Shown piece after piece: positions 36,720-45,133 of a DNA stretch of 64,000 bases. Source of the stretch: Chromatiales bacterium (lineage in GTDB: Bacteria; Pseudomonadota; Gammaproteobacteria; UBA6429; Thiohalophilaceae); contig JALTJZ010000005.1 in assembly GCA_027076325.1 (NCBI GenBank), positions 38,494 through 102,493 of the forward strand, in the 5' to 3' direction. The notes under the pieces were generated by a model. The model saw only the letters and a program-made list of their open reading frames with translations, had not been told where the DNA came from and did not search any database. The number at the start of each line of letters is the position of its first letter. The first letter of the stretch is position 1. Made by a program: the position numbers and the translations under genes.

Positions 36720-37289
36720 ATGAAAACCAGAGGTAGAAAATATTACACGCTGTTAGATGACAAAACATTAACCCAACTCGCTCAACGGGGCGAAAACCCG
36801 GCATTCGATGCCCTGCTTGGACGTTATCGTTCATCTATCCAACGATACTTGTTAAGCCTTATTAATAATCCAGATGCCGCAGAAGATATCCTTCAGGATA
36901 CCTTTATAAAAGTCTATACATCCATTCACCAATATCGTGGCGAAGCCAGTTTTAAAAGCTGGTTGTTTGTGATTGCGCGCAATAGCTGGAAAAACTATTT
37001 GCGTAGCCATCAATACCAAACCCTTATTTATCAGGTTGAGGACGTTTATGAACTGGATATCGCCGATGAACAATCTCCTGAAAACATGCTCATGCAACAG
37101 CAACAGTCAAAACTGCTACGCACCGCCATTAACGCCCTGCCAGCCAGACAACACACGACCCTGTCCCTGCGTATCAACCGGCAACTGTCCTTTACCCGTA
37201 TCGCCGATGCCATGCAGTGCTCACTGAGCACGGCAAAAGCAAATCACTACACGGGGGTCAAAACGGTCGAGCGAATGATGGCCGCATAA
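36720..37289 (+). CDS. ECF-family RNA polymerase sigma factor
   Basis: A 189-residue sigma-70 family protein with only regions 2 and 4. Region 2 (about 29-95) shows DAAEDILQDTFIKVY and the promoter-melting segment FKSWLFVIARNSWKNYLR. Region 4 (about 128-183) holds the helix-turn-helix LSFTRIADAMQCSLSTAKAN. ATG at 36720 is chosen because AGGAAAGGG lies upstream and the longer frame is not conserved in character. No anti-sigma gene lies on either side, so control is not by the usual adjacent membrane anti-sigma. The surrounding units share one promoter-like motif, which makes this sigma the obvious candidate reader. Confidence 0.88.
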   Translation: MKTRGRKYYTLLDDKTLTQLAQRGENPAFDALLGRYRSSIQRYLLSLINNPDAAEDILQDTFIKVYTSIHQYRGEASFKSWLFVIARNSWKNYLRSHQYQTLIYQVEDVYELDIADEQSPENMLMQQQQSKLLRTAINALPARQHTTLSLRINRQLSFTRIADAMQCSLSTAKANHYTGVKTVERMMAA

Positions 37290-37306
37290 TATTTTAAAAA
37301 AGGATT

Positions 37307-37333
37307 AGTCTTTTTTGCTAAACCCCGTGTCTT
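37307..37333 (+). promoter_or_regulatory. ECF-type promoter motif 3
   Basis: AGTCTTTTT, 10 bases (TGCTAAACCC) and CGTGTCTT lie 33 bases before the lipoprotein ATG and directly after the sigma stop. Confidence 0.72.
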
Positions 37334-37365
37334 TATCAGCAAACATCGCTATTGGGAGTATTACC

Positions 37366-38463
37366 ATGTTAAAACAAATGCGTCACTTGATTTTGATCAC
37401 CCTCCTTTCCACTCTGTTAGCTGCCTGTGGTGGTGGTGGTGGCGGTGGTGGCACAACACCTGATACTGGAAATAACCCCGGTAATCCGGCTGCTACTACG
37501 GAAACATTGCAAATTTTCATCAAGACAACCACAGGTGTAGGCACTACCTATTTGCCGGGTGGCATAAGTCTTGAATCAGAAACAGAGTATGTCATTCGTC
37601 TGCTTCCAGATACACTGACAACATCCATTTTTGACAGAAATTACAGCCCTAGTTATGCAAGATCAAGCATCAGTCCTTATACCATAGACGATCGATTATT
37701 TATTCGAGAGGATATCCGTCCTTTTGAGCCATCGGGTAGCCATAACTATACTGAATACGGTATTGATGAGAACAATTCTGAATTCAATGGTAGTGCTACC
37801 GTGCTCACTCGATTTACTGTTACGGATCCACAACAGTTAGGTGATGGTTGCTGGGCAATAGTGGGAAATCAGTACATTTATAAAAACAACCGGGTGTATG
37901 ACTCGTTTGCTCGCCGCTACATAGGTGGTGATATGCGCCAAATTACCAATGTTACAAATAATTTCAGAGGGGAAGGCACCAGCTCAAGCGTAATATGTCT
38001 GGTTACGGGGGGTAGTTTGTATTCTACAAATGGAAATTTGTTTAGCGTGAATTTCTTTTCCTCTCAAGGCCTTATAATAGCAGAGTCTGTTCCTCTAGTA
38101 ACAAGTACCTTGAACAACTGGCTTATTAATATCCGTGTATCCGCAGAGAATTATAATGATGAGTCATATCTACGCTATGCTTTCGATAAAGACAAAATGT
38201 ATTATGTTCGCTATAGAACGACTGATTCTGCCATTGAAATATGGACAGTAGACCTTGCCACAAGGAACGCAGAACCTGTCAAAATCTACGATGCAGTGAC
38301 AGGTTTCCCCCCCAGCTATTTCGATGTTGATGACGGCCGGATTGTTATTGCTGGTTCAGGACAGGGCAATGTGCTGTTACTTGATTTAATCAATGGCACC
38401 GAAAGAATCTTTGATTTCGGTGTGGATATTTACGGTGTACAGGTTTTATATGCAGAGCTCTAG
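37366..38463 (+). CDS. Glycine-rich lipoprotein, possible beta-propeller
   Basis: ATG at 37366 with GGGAG eight bases upstream gives 365 residues. The lipoprotein signal (MLKQMRHLILITLLSTLLAA) ends in the lipid cysteine followed by eight glycines, a flexible outer-surface linker. The rest is beta-rich with many aromatic residues. The C-terminal part (IEIWTVDLATRNAEPVKIYD, then DVDDGRIVIAGSG) looks like propeller blades. The leader is closely similar to that of the gene at 39190. It is probably an outer-membrane lipoprotein; its ligand is unknown. Confidence 0.7.
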   Translation: MLKQMRHLILITLLSTLLAACGGGGGGGGTTPDTGNNPGNPAATTETLQIFIKTTTGVGTTYLPGGISLESETEYVIRLLPDTLTTSIFDRNYSPSYARSSISPYTIDDRLFIREDIRPFEPSGSHNYTEYGIDENNSEFNGSATVLTRFTVTDPQQLGDGCWAIVGNQYIYKNNRVYDSFARRYIGGDMRQITNVTNNFRGEGTSSSVICLVTGGSLYSTNGNLFSVNFFSSQGLIIAESVPLVTSTLNNWLINIRVSAENYNDESYLRYAFDKDKMYYVRYRTTDSAIEIWTVDLATRNAEPVKIYDAVTGFPPSYFDVDDGRIVIAGSGQGNVLLLDLINGTERIFDFGVDIYGVQVLYAEL

Positions 38464-38589
38464 ATAACCCTGATTAACTCCACCCAACCAGTAGCCTTTG
38501 GCTTCGTTTATATAAACTTTGCAAAGGGCTCACCATTGAGAAGGAGCCGGATTAGGTCATTGGCGCAGTTGATATTACAGCATAAGAAT

Positions 38590-38823
38590 CACTGTCCCGT
38601 TAACCTAAACTTAAAATACAGTAAGCGTCTGATTATCAAGGTAGGCCAAGGTCATTGTTGAGATCCAGGACATGAGGTTAGCTTAGTTGTTAATCGACGC
38701 CATTCCTTCTCCCTCAGGGAGAAAGCCAGGATGAGGGGGTAAGTAAAACAAACAATGCGCTATCAATTCAGATCCCCTCACCCCAACCCTCTCCCGAAGG
38801 GAGAGGGCGTTAACGGGACAGTG
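38590..38823. mobile_element. 234-bp non-autonomous transposon (MITE) with perfect ends
   Basis: The element begins CACTGTCCCGTTAAC and ends with the exact inverse GTTAACGGGACAGTG (15-bp terminal repeats). It is flanked by the 9-bp direct repeat CATAAGAAT (38581-38589 and 38824-38832), a target-site duplication. It encodes no transposase. Inside, at 38705-38739 and 38774-38809, are two facing copies of a common REP sequence (CCCTCTCCC...GGGAGAGGG type). The ends and the 9-bp duplication suggest mobilisation by an IS4-like transposase. Confidence 0.85.
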
Positions 38824-38881
38824 CATAAGAATAAAAAATTATTACCCTTATCAATAAGTCAGCCTGACTATATATTATATT

Positions 38882-39109
38882 ATGGGGACTCCCACAAAGC
38901 TTCCATATAAAACAAATTTTAAAACACGCTTCGACTTTCGCACTGACACCCGCAAATATTGCATTAACCATGACTGCCTGGGGGTTCGTTCAGATGATGC
39001 AGGTGAAATGCCGGTGCCAGCCGCAGTGCAGTTATTTGCTTCTGGCCTGTTAGATTTGGCAGAGGCAAGGCATTGTTGGCTTAGATTAAGGATAGCAGTA
39101 CGAATATAG
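38882..39109 (+). pseudogene. Probable remnant of a PEP-CTERM protein gene
   Basis: A 75-codon frame contains MPVPAAVQLFASGLLDLAEA, which matches the PEP-CTERM sorting signal (VPVPAAVWLFGSGLLGL...). The hydrophobic helix is spoiled by Asp and Glu, and the basic end is displaced. The N-terminal part is not recognisable. It is best read as the decayed tail of an exosortase substrate next to the transposon. No exosortase gene is in the window. Confidence 0.45.
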
Positions 39110-39121
39110 ATAAAATTTTTT

Positions 39122-39148
39122 AGTCTTTTTGCTGATACCCCGTGTCTT
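39122..39148 (+). promoter_or_regulatory. ECF-type promoter motif 4
   Basis: AGTCTTTTT, 10 bases (GCTGATACCC) and CGTGTCTT lie 42 bases before the Fn3 lipoprotein start. The protease genes follow in the same direction. Confidence 0.72.
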
Positions 39149-39189
39149 AATAGGTAATGTTAATGTAAAAAAACTTGGGGGCTCAGCAA

Positions 39190-39594
39190 ATGTTTAAACA
39201 AATACAGTATTTAATTTTTATCACTTTCCTTTCCACTCTGCTCTTCGCCTGTGGTGGCGGTGGTGGCGGTGGTAGTAGCCCTTCTGGTGGTGATGGTGGC
39301 GACATAACCGTTTCATGGGAGGCAAATAAAGAGACAGCCGTCAACACGGCGGGTGGGGGCTATATAGTTTATTTCAGCCAGTCCTCTGGCTTTAATCCAG
39401 GTGATACTGGAGTTAGTAGCAAAAGTGTTCCTTATGTGTCGGGGGTGGCCTCACCTACCACAACGGTTATCACCACACCTGCTTCAGGCACGTGGTATAT
39501 ACGCATTGCGGCGATATCGCGGCTAAATCCCCCTGGCTCGACAGGCGGTAGCGAAAGTGTTGCCTCTAGTCAGGTAAGCGTTAATGTACCTTAA
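39190..39594 (+). CDS. Lipoprotein with fibronectin type III-like domain
   Basis: ATG at 39190 (GGGGG upstream) gives 134 residues; an upstream TTG is rejected. The lipoprotein leader MFKQIQYLIFITFLSTLLFA ends in the lipid Cys plus seven Gly. The mature part is a single fibronectin III-like sandwich (VSWEAN at the start, YIVYFSQSS, then TWYIRIAAIS). It lies 20 bases before the protease gene, so it is likely the first gene of an operon under motif 4. It may anchor or present the protease at the surface. Confidence 0.72.
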   Translation: MFKQIQYLIFITFLSTLLFACGGGGGGGSSPSGGDGGDITVSWEANKETAVNTAGGGYIVYFSQSSGFNPGDTGVSSKSVPYVSGVASPTTTVITTPASGTWYIRIAAISRLNPPGSTGGSESVASSQVSVNVP

Positions 39595-39614
39595 TTGAAT
39601 CAGGAGATATTAAA

Positions 39615-41471
39615 ATGAAAAATAAACAAATAGCGCTATCCTTAGCTACAGCCCTGATACTGGGTTTTATTTCAATAGCCGGAGCTTCTGGTCCTTTGCC
39701 GATTGCAGCACCTGATGCTTCACAAGCCAATACGATTGTAGACACAGGCAAAACAAAACCCGCTACGCTGTCAACATCTGCCAGGCCGACTATGGTCGAA
39801 GGTGAAATTCTGGTCACATTTAAAAGTACCTTATCCTCGAGTAATGTGGATGACATGGTGAACGGAATGGGCGTTATCACAGCGAAAAAAGTGGGGAAAA
39901 AGAATGTCCGCCTTGTGAAGTTTTCTGGAAACATGTCAGTACAACAAGCCGTCAATAGTTTTGCTGCCGATAGTAATATTGTAGCGGCTCAGCCCAACTA
40001 CCTTTATTACCCGAACGCGGTACCCAATGATTCTTCTTATGGCCAGGTATGGGCACATAAAAATACCGGACAAACTATCACGAACGGTTCTTATCTAACA
40101 AACAATCCCGGCAGTGCAGGCAGTGATATGGACACTGAGCTGGCATGGGATGAAATTACCGATTGCAGCGCCATCATAGTTGCGGTGATAGACACAGGTA
40201 TTAATTACACCCACCAGGATTTAGCGAGCAATATGTGGACAGGTAATACCAATAGTGGTTGGGATTTTGTCGATGATGATAACGATCCAATGCCTGTTGA
40301 TGGGCAAATTCATGGTACCCATGTGGCCGGTACCATTGGTGCGCGTGGCAATAATAGTGTTGGGGTAACGGGTGTTTGCTGGCAGATACAAATCATGGCA
40401 CTGCGTGCGCTGGGTTCAACGGGGGGTACCACATCCGGTATTATTCAGGCAATTGAATTTGCGGTGGATAACGGTGCTCATATTATTAATATGAGCCTTG
40501 GTGGCGGCGGCGACTTTGACTCATTGTTTAGTGATTCGATCACCTATGCACGTGATCGTGATGTGGTAGTGGTGGTTGCGGCAGGTAATGAAGCCAACGA
40601 CAATGATACCGCCAATGCCTCCTGGCCATGTAACTTTACTCAGGACAACCTGGTGTGTGTGGCAGCTTTAGATCAGGCTTATGCCCTAGCCGATTTCTCC
40701 AATACCGGCACCACCAGTGTGGACGTGGGAGCGCCTGGTGTAAATATTCTAAGTACCTGGCCAGGAGGTGTTAATACTGTGAGAAGTACAGGTTGGACTC
40801 AAAGTGGCTCCGGTTGGGCTACCACTGATAGTTGCACAAGGATCACGGGGTCACCCGTGGCGTTATTTAATCCCATCAACTGGTGTACGACACCGAATAG
40901 CACATATGCAAACAATACCGATTCGACCATCTCTAAATACTTTCCATTAAACGACTTGTTGGGTGCAGAGTTTAGCGCAAAGGCGATTATCAACACGGAA
41001 GCCGGTTATGATTTTGTCAGAGCCTATGCAAGAGCCAACGGTGGCAATCCTGATTCTACCACACCATTGTTTTCTTTTAGTGGGACTGCGGCCGGTGAAA
41101 TTTCTTTCTCGTTAGAAAATTGCTTAACAAGGTTTTGTACAGTGGGATTTCGTTTAACATCTGATAGTTCAGTCGTGGGTTCTGGTCTTGCGTTATTTGA
41201 TATGGAAATTCAAAAAATCGAATATAACAGTTCAACGTATGAAAGCATTAATGGTACATCAATGGCTTCGCCTAATGTGGCAGGAATTGCTGCACTGCTG
41301 CGTGCTTATAATCCAGGCTATAGCTATCTTGATACGGTCAATGCAATACTTGGCAGCGGTGAAGACACAGCATCTTTGGTGGGGACGACCACAACCGGTA
41401 AAGCAGTCAATGCCATGGGCGCGCTGTCCTTCATCAACGTACCAACAGGGGTGAGTGCCACATTACCATGA
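39615..41471 (+). CDS. Exported subtilisin-family (S8) serine protease with I9 propeptide
   Basis: A 618-residue protease. A signal peptide (1-24) is followed by an I9-type propeptide/inhibitor (about 61-132: GEILVTFK through QPNYLYYP). The S8 domain has Asp193 (AVIDTGINYTH), His233 (HGTHVAGT), the oxyanion Asn325 (AAGNE) and Ser549 (NGTSMASPNVAGIAALL), so the triad is complete. Between Asn325 and Ser549, roughly residues 385-545 include an inserted cysteine-containing beta-rich domain (FVRAYARANGG region), unusual in the core family. The short tail lacks a known secretion or anchoring signal. The small lipoprotein gene downstream overlaps its stop. Confidence 0.92.
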   Translation: MKNKQIALSLATALILGFISIAGASGPLPIAAPDASQANTIVDTGKTKPATLSTSARPTMVEGEILVTFKSTLSSSNVDDMVNGMGVITAKKVGKKNVRLVKFSGNMSVQQAVNSFAADSNIVAAQPNYLYYPNAVPNDSSYGQVWAHKNTGQTITNGSYLTNNPGSAGSDMDTELAWDEITDCSAIIVAVIDTGINYTHQDLASNMWTGNTNSGWDFVDDDNDPMPVDGQIHGTHVAGTIGARGNNSVGVTGVCWQIQIMALRALGSTGGTTSGIIQAIEFAVDNGAHIINMSLGGGGDFDSLFSDSITYARDRDVVVVVAAGNEANDNDTANASWPCNFTQDNLVCVAALDQAYALADFSNTGTTSVDVGAPGVNILSTWPGGVNTVRSTGWTQSGSGWATTDSCTRITGSPVALFNPINWCTTPNSTYANNTDSTISKYFPLNDLLGAEFSAKAIINTEAGYDFVRAYARANGGNPDSTTPLFSFSGTAAGEISFSLENCLTRFCTVGFRLTSDSSVVGSGLALFDMEIQKIEYNSSTYESINGTSMASPNVAGIAALLRAYNPGYSYLDTVNAILGSGEDTASLVGTTTTGKAVNAMGALSFINVPTGVSATLP

Positions 41472-41863
41472 CACGACGAACCGCACTGTTATTCTCTATT
41501 ACGGCTATGGTTGTTCTGAGCGCTTGCAGTTCAGAACAGCCACAGGCTCATATGAACAAAAATACCATGCAGCAAGAAGCACAAAAAAAGGTAATGGCCG
41601 GTGAATATATTGTCACCCTCGGCAAAAGTGTTTGTATCGAAGATATAAAGCAGCAGTTTAGCGCCTATGGCCCGAATGTCATAGAGGACTTGGGGCGTGG
41701 GCGCTACCTTATTCATCTCGAGCAAGACCCTGGTCTGAACGCACTTAAGAAAATAAATTGTTTCAAAGCATCCACCTGTAAAATTCAGCACAATTTTAAA
41801 TACAAGGCCTTTGGTAAAACCGGTGATCAGAATGAACTTCCCTTACTTAACCGAAGATATTAG
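41468..41863 (+). CDS. Lipoprotein resembling a free-standing I9 protease propeptide
   Basis: A 131-residue protein whose ATG overlaps the protease stop (ATGA), so it is translationally coupled. The lipobox VLSAC puts the lipid on Cys20. Residues about 44-114 (GEYIVTLGKS, then YGPNVIEDLGRGRYLIHLE, then IQHNFKYKAF) follow the same strand-helix pattern as the protease propeptide (GEILVTFK, QPNYLYYP). I infer an intermolecular chaperone or inhibitor held in the membrane. The similarity is by eye and needs a profile search. Confidence 0.6.
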   Translation: MTRRTALLFSITAMVVLSACSSEQPQAHMNKNTMQQEAQKKVMAGEYIVTLGKSVCIEDIKQQFSAYGPNVIEDLGRGRYLIHLEQDPGLNALKKINCFKASTCKIQHNFKYKAFGKTGDQNELPLLNRRY

Positions 41864-41962
41864 GGGGCTGTTGTTCTTTCATCTATTACCTTATTTTGGT
41901 TAATTTTAGTCTTGCCTGCGTTATTTTTACTATCAAAGGCATACTTACAAACAAATTCGTTT

Positions 41963-44900
41963 TCAGGATTTTATTAAATCGGTTGTCGAGGAAGAAGGTG
42001 AACTGCCGCTGGTAGAGGCGAAGATAGTGACACATTTTTCATAGCACGCCCGAGCTTCGGCCTGCCGACCCTGCGTCTGGTAACAGCGTATTAGGCCCTG
42101 GTAAGCCTCTTCAATCAATGAGTCGATTTCCAATAGCCGCTGATAACACTGGATCGCCGTTTGACTATCCTCGTTTTCAATAGACTGTGCGAGAGCAACG
42201 GTATGACGAATAAAACGCAGGCGCAGGCCTTCGCGTTGATGTATCGCCCAACCAGCAGCTTCGCTGGAAAGAAAATGGCCGCGATAATATTGCATGAGCT
42301 TGCTAGCTAACTCGGTAGTTTGTGCGGTATCTTTTGTTTTAATGCTTTGTTCTGCCGGTTCAAACAGACGGCTCATGGCCCAGGTATCAACCCAGACAAA
42401 TTCTTCATTCAAACTCAGTTGGTGGTTTTTTAATAGCAACACATCCAGATCACCCAATGCTTTACGCAAACGATGCAACGTCGTTTTAAAACTGGCCTGA
42501 GCCTGGTCACCTTCTGATTCTGGCCATAATGCATCCATAATTTTTTCTTCATGCACATCGCGGCCACCGAAAGCGAGCAGAACTTTTAAAAGGTCAAAGG
42601 GGCGGCGGTCAGTATCAAGGGGGTGATCGTTTAAGAGAATACTAAAACGTCCAAGGGTATATACTTTGACTGGCCATGGCCAGTTTTCAATATGATAGCT
42701 GTCTTTAGGCGGAGTTAGGTTATTACGTCTGATAAATTCATGCAAATGAACGTGATCAATATCAAGCTCCAAAGCCTTTACGGCGAGCGCGTTGAATACG
42801 CGATGGCTCCAGATTAACGAACTATAGCAGTTAATAGACTTCATGGTTTTAAACGCAACCTCAAGGTGAGCTTTCATTGCATTGCTGTCGCCGCTCAGGA
42901 GGCTGGCGTAAGCCAGGAAAGAATGACCCGAAAACTCATAGAGTCGCAATGACTCCACCTCAACCAACCGGTGATTAATGTCATTGATGATACCCATTCC
43001 ATCATCTATGTGCCCCAGAAAAATATGCGTAATACCCAGCATATACTCAATACCTGAATAGGGAAAACTACAGTCCCGACTAAATTGTTCCGCCTCAGTA
43101 AAATAGGCCAATGCCTCTGTATAGTTTCCCCGTTCCAGTTCGGCTCGACCTTCAGCATAAACAAAAAAACCGTAAAAGCTGTCTTCTGGTGATATCCCCA
43201 TGTGACGGATTCTGGCCAGTTCTGTCATGGTAGAATCATTATCATTAACCATCAAACAGGCATTGACAGTATGCAATTCAAACATGCGCTTAAAGGTTTT
43301 TACTCCTGTTGAAGAAGACAGGGAAAGTGCACCATGTATTGTTTGTTGCAAAATTTCAACATCAGCCAGAAGAATAGACTGAAGAACCATATTGTAATAT
43401 ATACCGAGCTTGACTATGGGTGTAACATTGTCCGAGTCAAGCAGGGATAGCATTGATGTATTTATCTTTTTTAATTTCTTTATATCGCCTTTCATATAAT
43501 AGACAAAACCAAGAACGGCACCAATTAAACCAGAGACCTGCTTAACAGGAATAATACGATAATAATATTCTGCCTTTTTCAACCACTTTGAGTAATCCTC
43601 GTGTTCCATCCAGGTATATGTCATTGCTGCTGTCATATTCACTGCAACACGCGCTTTCAACTCCAGTCCAGGAATGCCTGTTTCGCTGTTAATTCTGTAA
43701 AAATGTGTAACCCACGATTTTATAGGCGTAAATGTATCCCAGGTTTGAATGTAACTCTCAATTATATTGCACCAGGATAGATACAAGCCTTTTGCGTCTC
43801 CGTCTTTTTTAAATAAGGAATGGGCTTTTTCCAAAAAAGGACGTGCTATAATGGGTTTGTATTGCAAAAAACAACAAGCCCGCCAATAATACAACCAGGC
43901 ATCAGCCAGAAGTACCTCATCCGGACAGGATTCCAACCACTTTTCGATGCTTAAAAACAGGCCTTTTTGAATTAATTTATCTGCATGTTTTTTTATAAGT
44001 ACAGCCAGGCTGTCCCAATTTTTAATGCTAATAAACAGCTGCGCCGCTGCCTGAATGTCTCCCTGATTTAATAACAACTCACCTGCTTTGTTTTGCAGTG
44101 AAATAAATTCATGCACATCAAACGTCTGTTTTGCCTGTTGAATCAGAAATTCACGGAACAGGGGATGATATTCAAAACTACCATCGATGTGATTGTGTTG
44201 AATCGTTAATAGTTGGTGTGATGATAAGTGATGTAAAATCTGTTTTGTTCGGGGTTCAGCCGTGATTTTTGTTGCAACCGGAAGGGAAATACGTTTTAAA
44301 AAAGACGTTTTAAATAAAACTTGTCGAGTGGCTTCATCAAACTCTGACACAATTTCCTGCGCTACGTAATTAAACAAGACATTGCGGTCATCAAATTTAC
44401 GATGAGTTAAAAAAACCGGATCGACTTTTAAATGTCTTAACGTCAAGATTAATCCTGCCGCCCAGCCCTGAGTAAGTTCATACAATTGAGCATATTGCAT
44501 TTTACTTAATGCCACTTCACCGCGTAGATCTGCCATCGCATCACTTTCTTCCCGATCAAAGCGTATATCCTGCATTGACAGCAAGGCAAACTGCTGAGAG
44601 ATTTGAGATGGCGCCAGCACAGCAGGCGGTTCGACTCGACTGAGTATCACTAACTGTACCCCTTCGGGAATCTCTTTTAACAGATATTGCATTACCTCAT
44701 GCAAACTAGCCTGCTCGCCAGCATCTTGAAAGTTATCCAGCACCAATACGCTGCCAGGTTCTATTTTTTTAAATAATTCACGGAAGTAGTTCAGGCTAAA
44801 AGCAGGCAAACCGGCTAAATATTCACTGGTAAAATCCGGTAACTTTCCGCGTTTCTTTGGATAGGCGTTTTTAATGCACAAGGCCATGTGGTGAAAAAAC

Positions 44901-45133
44901 GAGGCAATATCACTATCCCCGGTATCCACCTGATACCAGACAATATTTTTGCTGCGTTCAGCAAGGTAACTGGCAATCAGGCTGGTCTTGCCGGAACCCG
45001 CCGGGGAGGATACCCAGAGGACACGTTTGTCGGCCAGTTCATCAAGCTGTGCAAACAGGCGTTCACGCAAACACAAGCCCATAACCTGTGGCGGCTCGAA
45101 CTTGGGTAAATGATATTTTGCGCGTATGAACAT
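41963..45133 (-). CDS. MalT-like STAND ATPase fused to winged-helix/BTAD regulator
   Basis: A 1056-residue transcriptional regulator. The N-terminal STAND ATPase has Walker A SPAGSGKTS (43-51) and Walker B VLVLDNFQD (about 129-137), then a long TPR-like sensor region. Instead of the usual LuxR HTH of MalT, the C-terminus has an OmpR-type winged helix (about 822-900, VYTLGRFSILLNDHPLDTD through HRLRKALG) and a bacterial transcriptional activation domain (BTAD), as in SARP regulators. Such proteins bind an inducer and oligomerise with ATP. It converges with the protease operon and diverges from the GTPase operon. Confidence 0.85.
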   Translation of the reverse strand: MFIRAKYHLPKFEPPQVMGLCLRERLFAQLDELADKRVLWVSSPAGSGKTSLIASYLAERSKNIVWYQVDTGDSDIASFFHHMALCIKNAYPKKRGKLPDFTSEYLAGLPAFSLNYFRELFKKIEPGSVLVLDNFQDAGEQASLHEVMQYLLKEIPEGVQLVILSRVEPPAVLAPSQISQQFALLSMQDIRFDREESDAMADLRGEVALSKMQYAQLYELTQGWAAGLILTLRHLKVDPVFLTHRKFDDRNVLFNYVAQEIVSEFDEATRQVLFKTSFLKRISLPVATKITAEPRTKQILHHLSSHQLLTIQHNHIDGSFEYHPLFREFLIQQAKQTFDVHEFISLQNKAGELLLNQGDIQAAAQLFISIKNWDSLAVLIKKHADKLIQKGLFLSIEKWLESCPDEVLLADAWLYYWRACCFLQYKPIIARPFLEKAHSLFKKDGDAKGLYLSWCNIIESYIQTWDTFTPIKSWVTHFYRINSETGIPGLELKARVAVNMTAAMTYTWMEHEDYSKWLKKAEYYYRIIPVKQVSGLIGAVLGFVYYMKGDIKKLKKINTSMLSLLDSDNVTPIVKLGIYYNMVLQSILLADVEILQQTIHGALSLSSSTGVKTFKRMFELHTVNACLMVNDNDSTMTELARIRHMGISPEDSFYGFFVYAEGRAELERGNYTEALAYFTEAEQFSRDCSFPYSGIEYMLGITHIFLGHIDDGMGIINDINHRLVEVESLRLYEFSGHSFLAYASLLSGDSNAMKAHLEVAFKTMKSINCYSSLIWSHRVFNALAVKALELDIDHVHLHEFIRRNNLTPPKDSYHIENWPWPVKVYTLGRFSILLNDHPLDTDRRPFDLLKVLLAFGGRDVHEEKIMDALWPESEGDQAQASFKTTLHRLRKALGDLDVLLLKNHQLSLNEEFVWVDTWAMSRLFEPAEQSIKTKDTAQTTELASKLMQYYRGHFLSSEAAGWAIHQREGLRLRFIRHTVALAQSIENEDSQTAIQCYQRLLEIDSLIEEAYQGLIRCYQTQGRQAEARACYEKCVTIFASTSGSSPSSSTTDLIKS

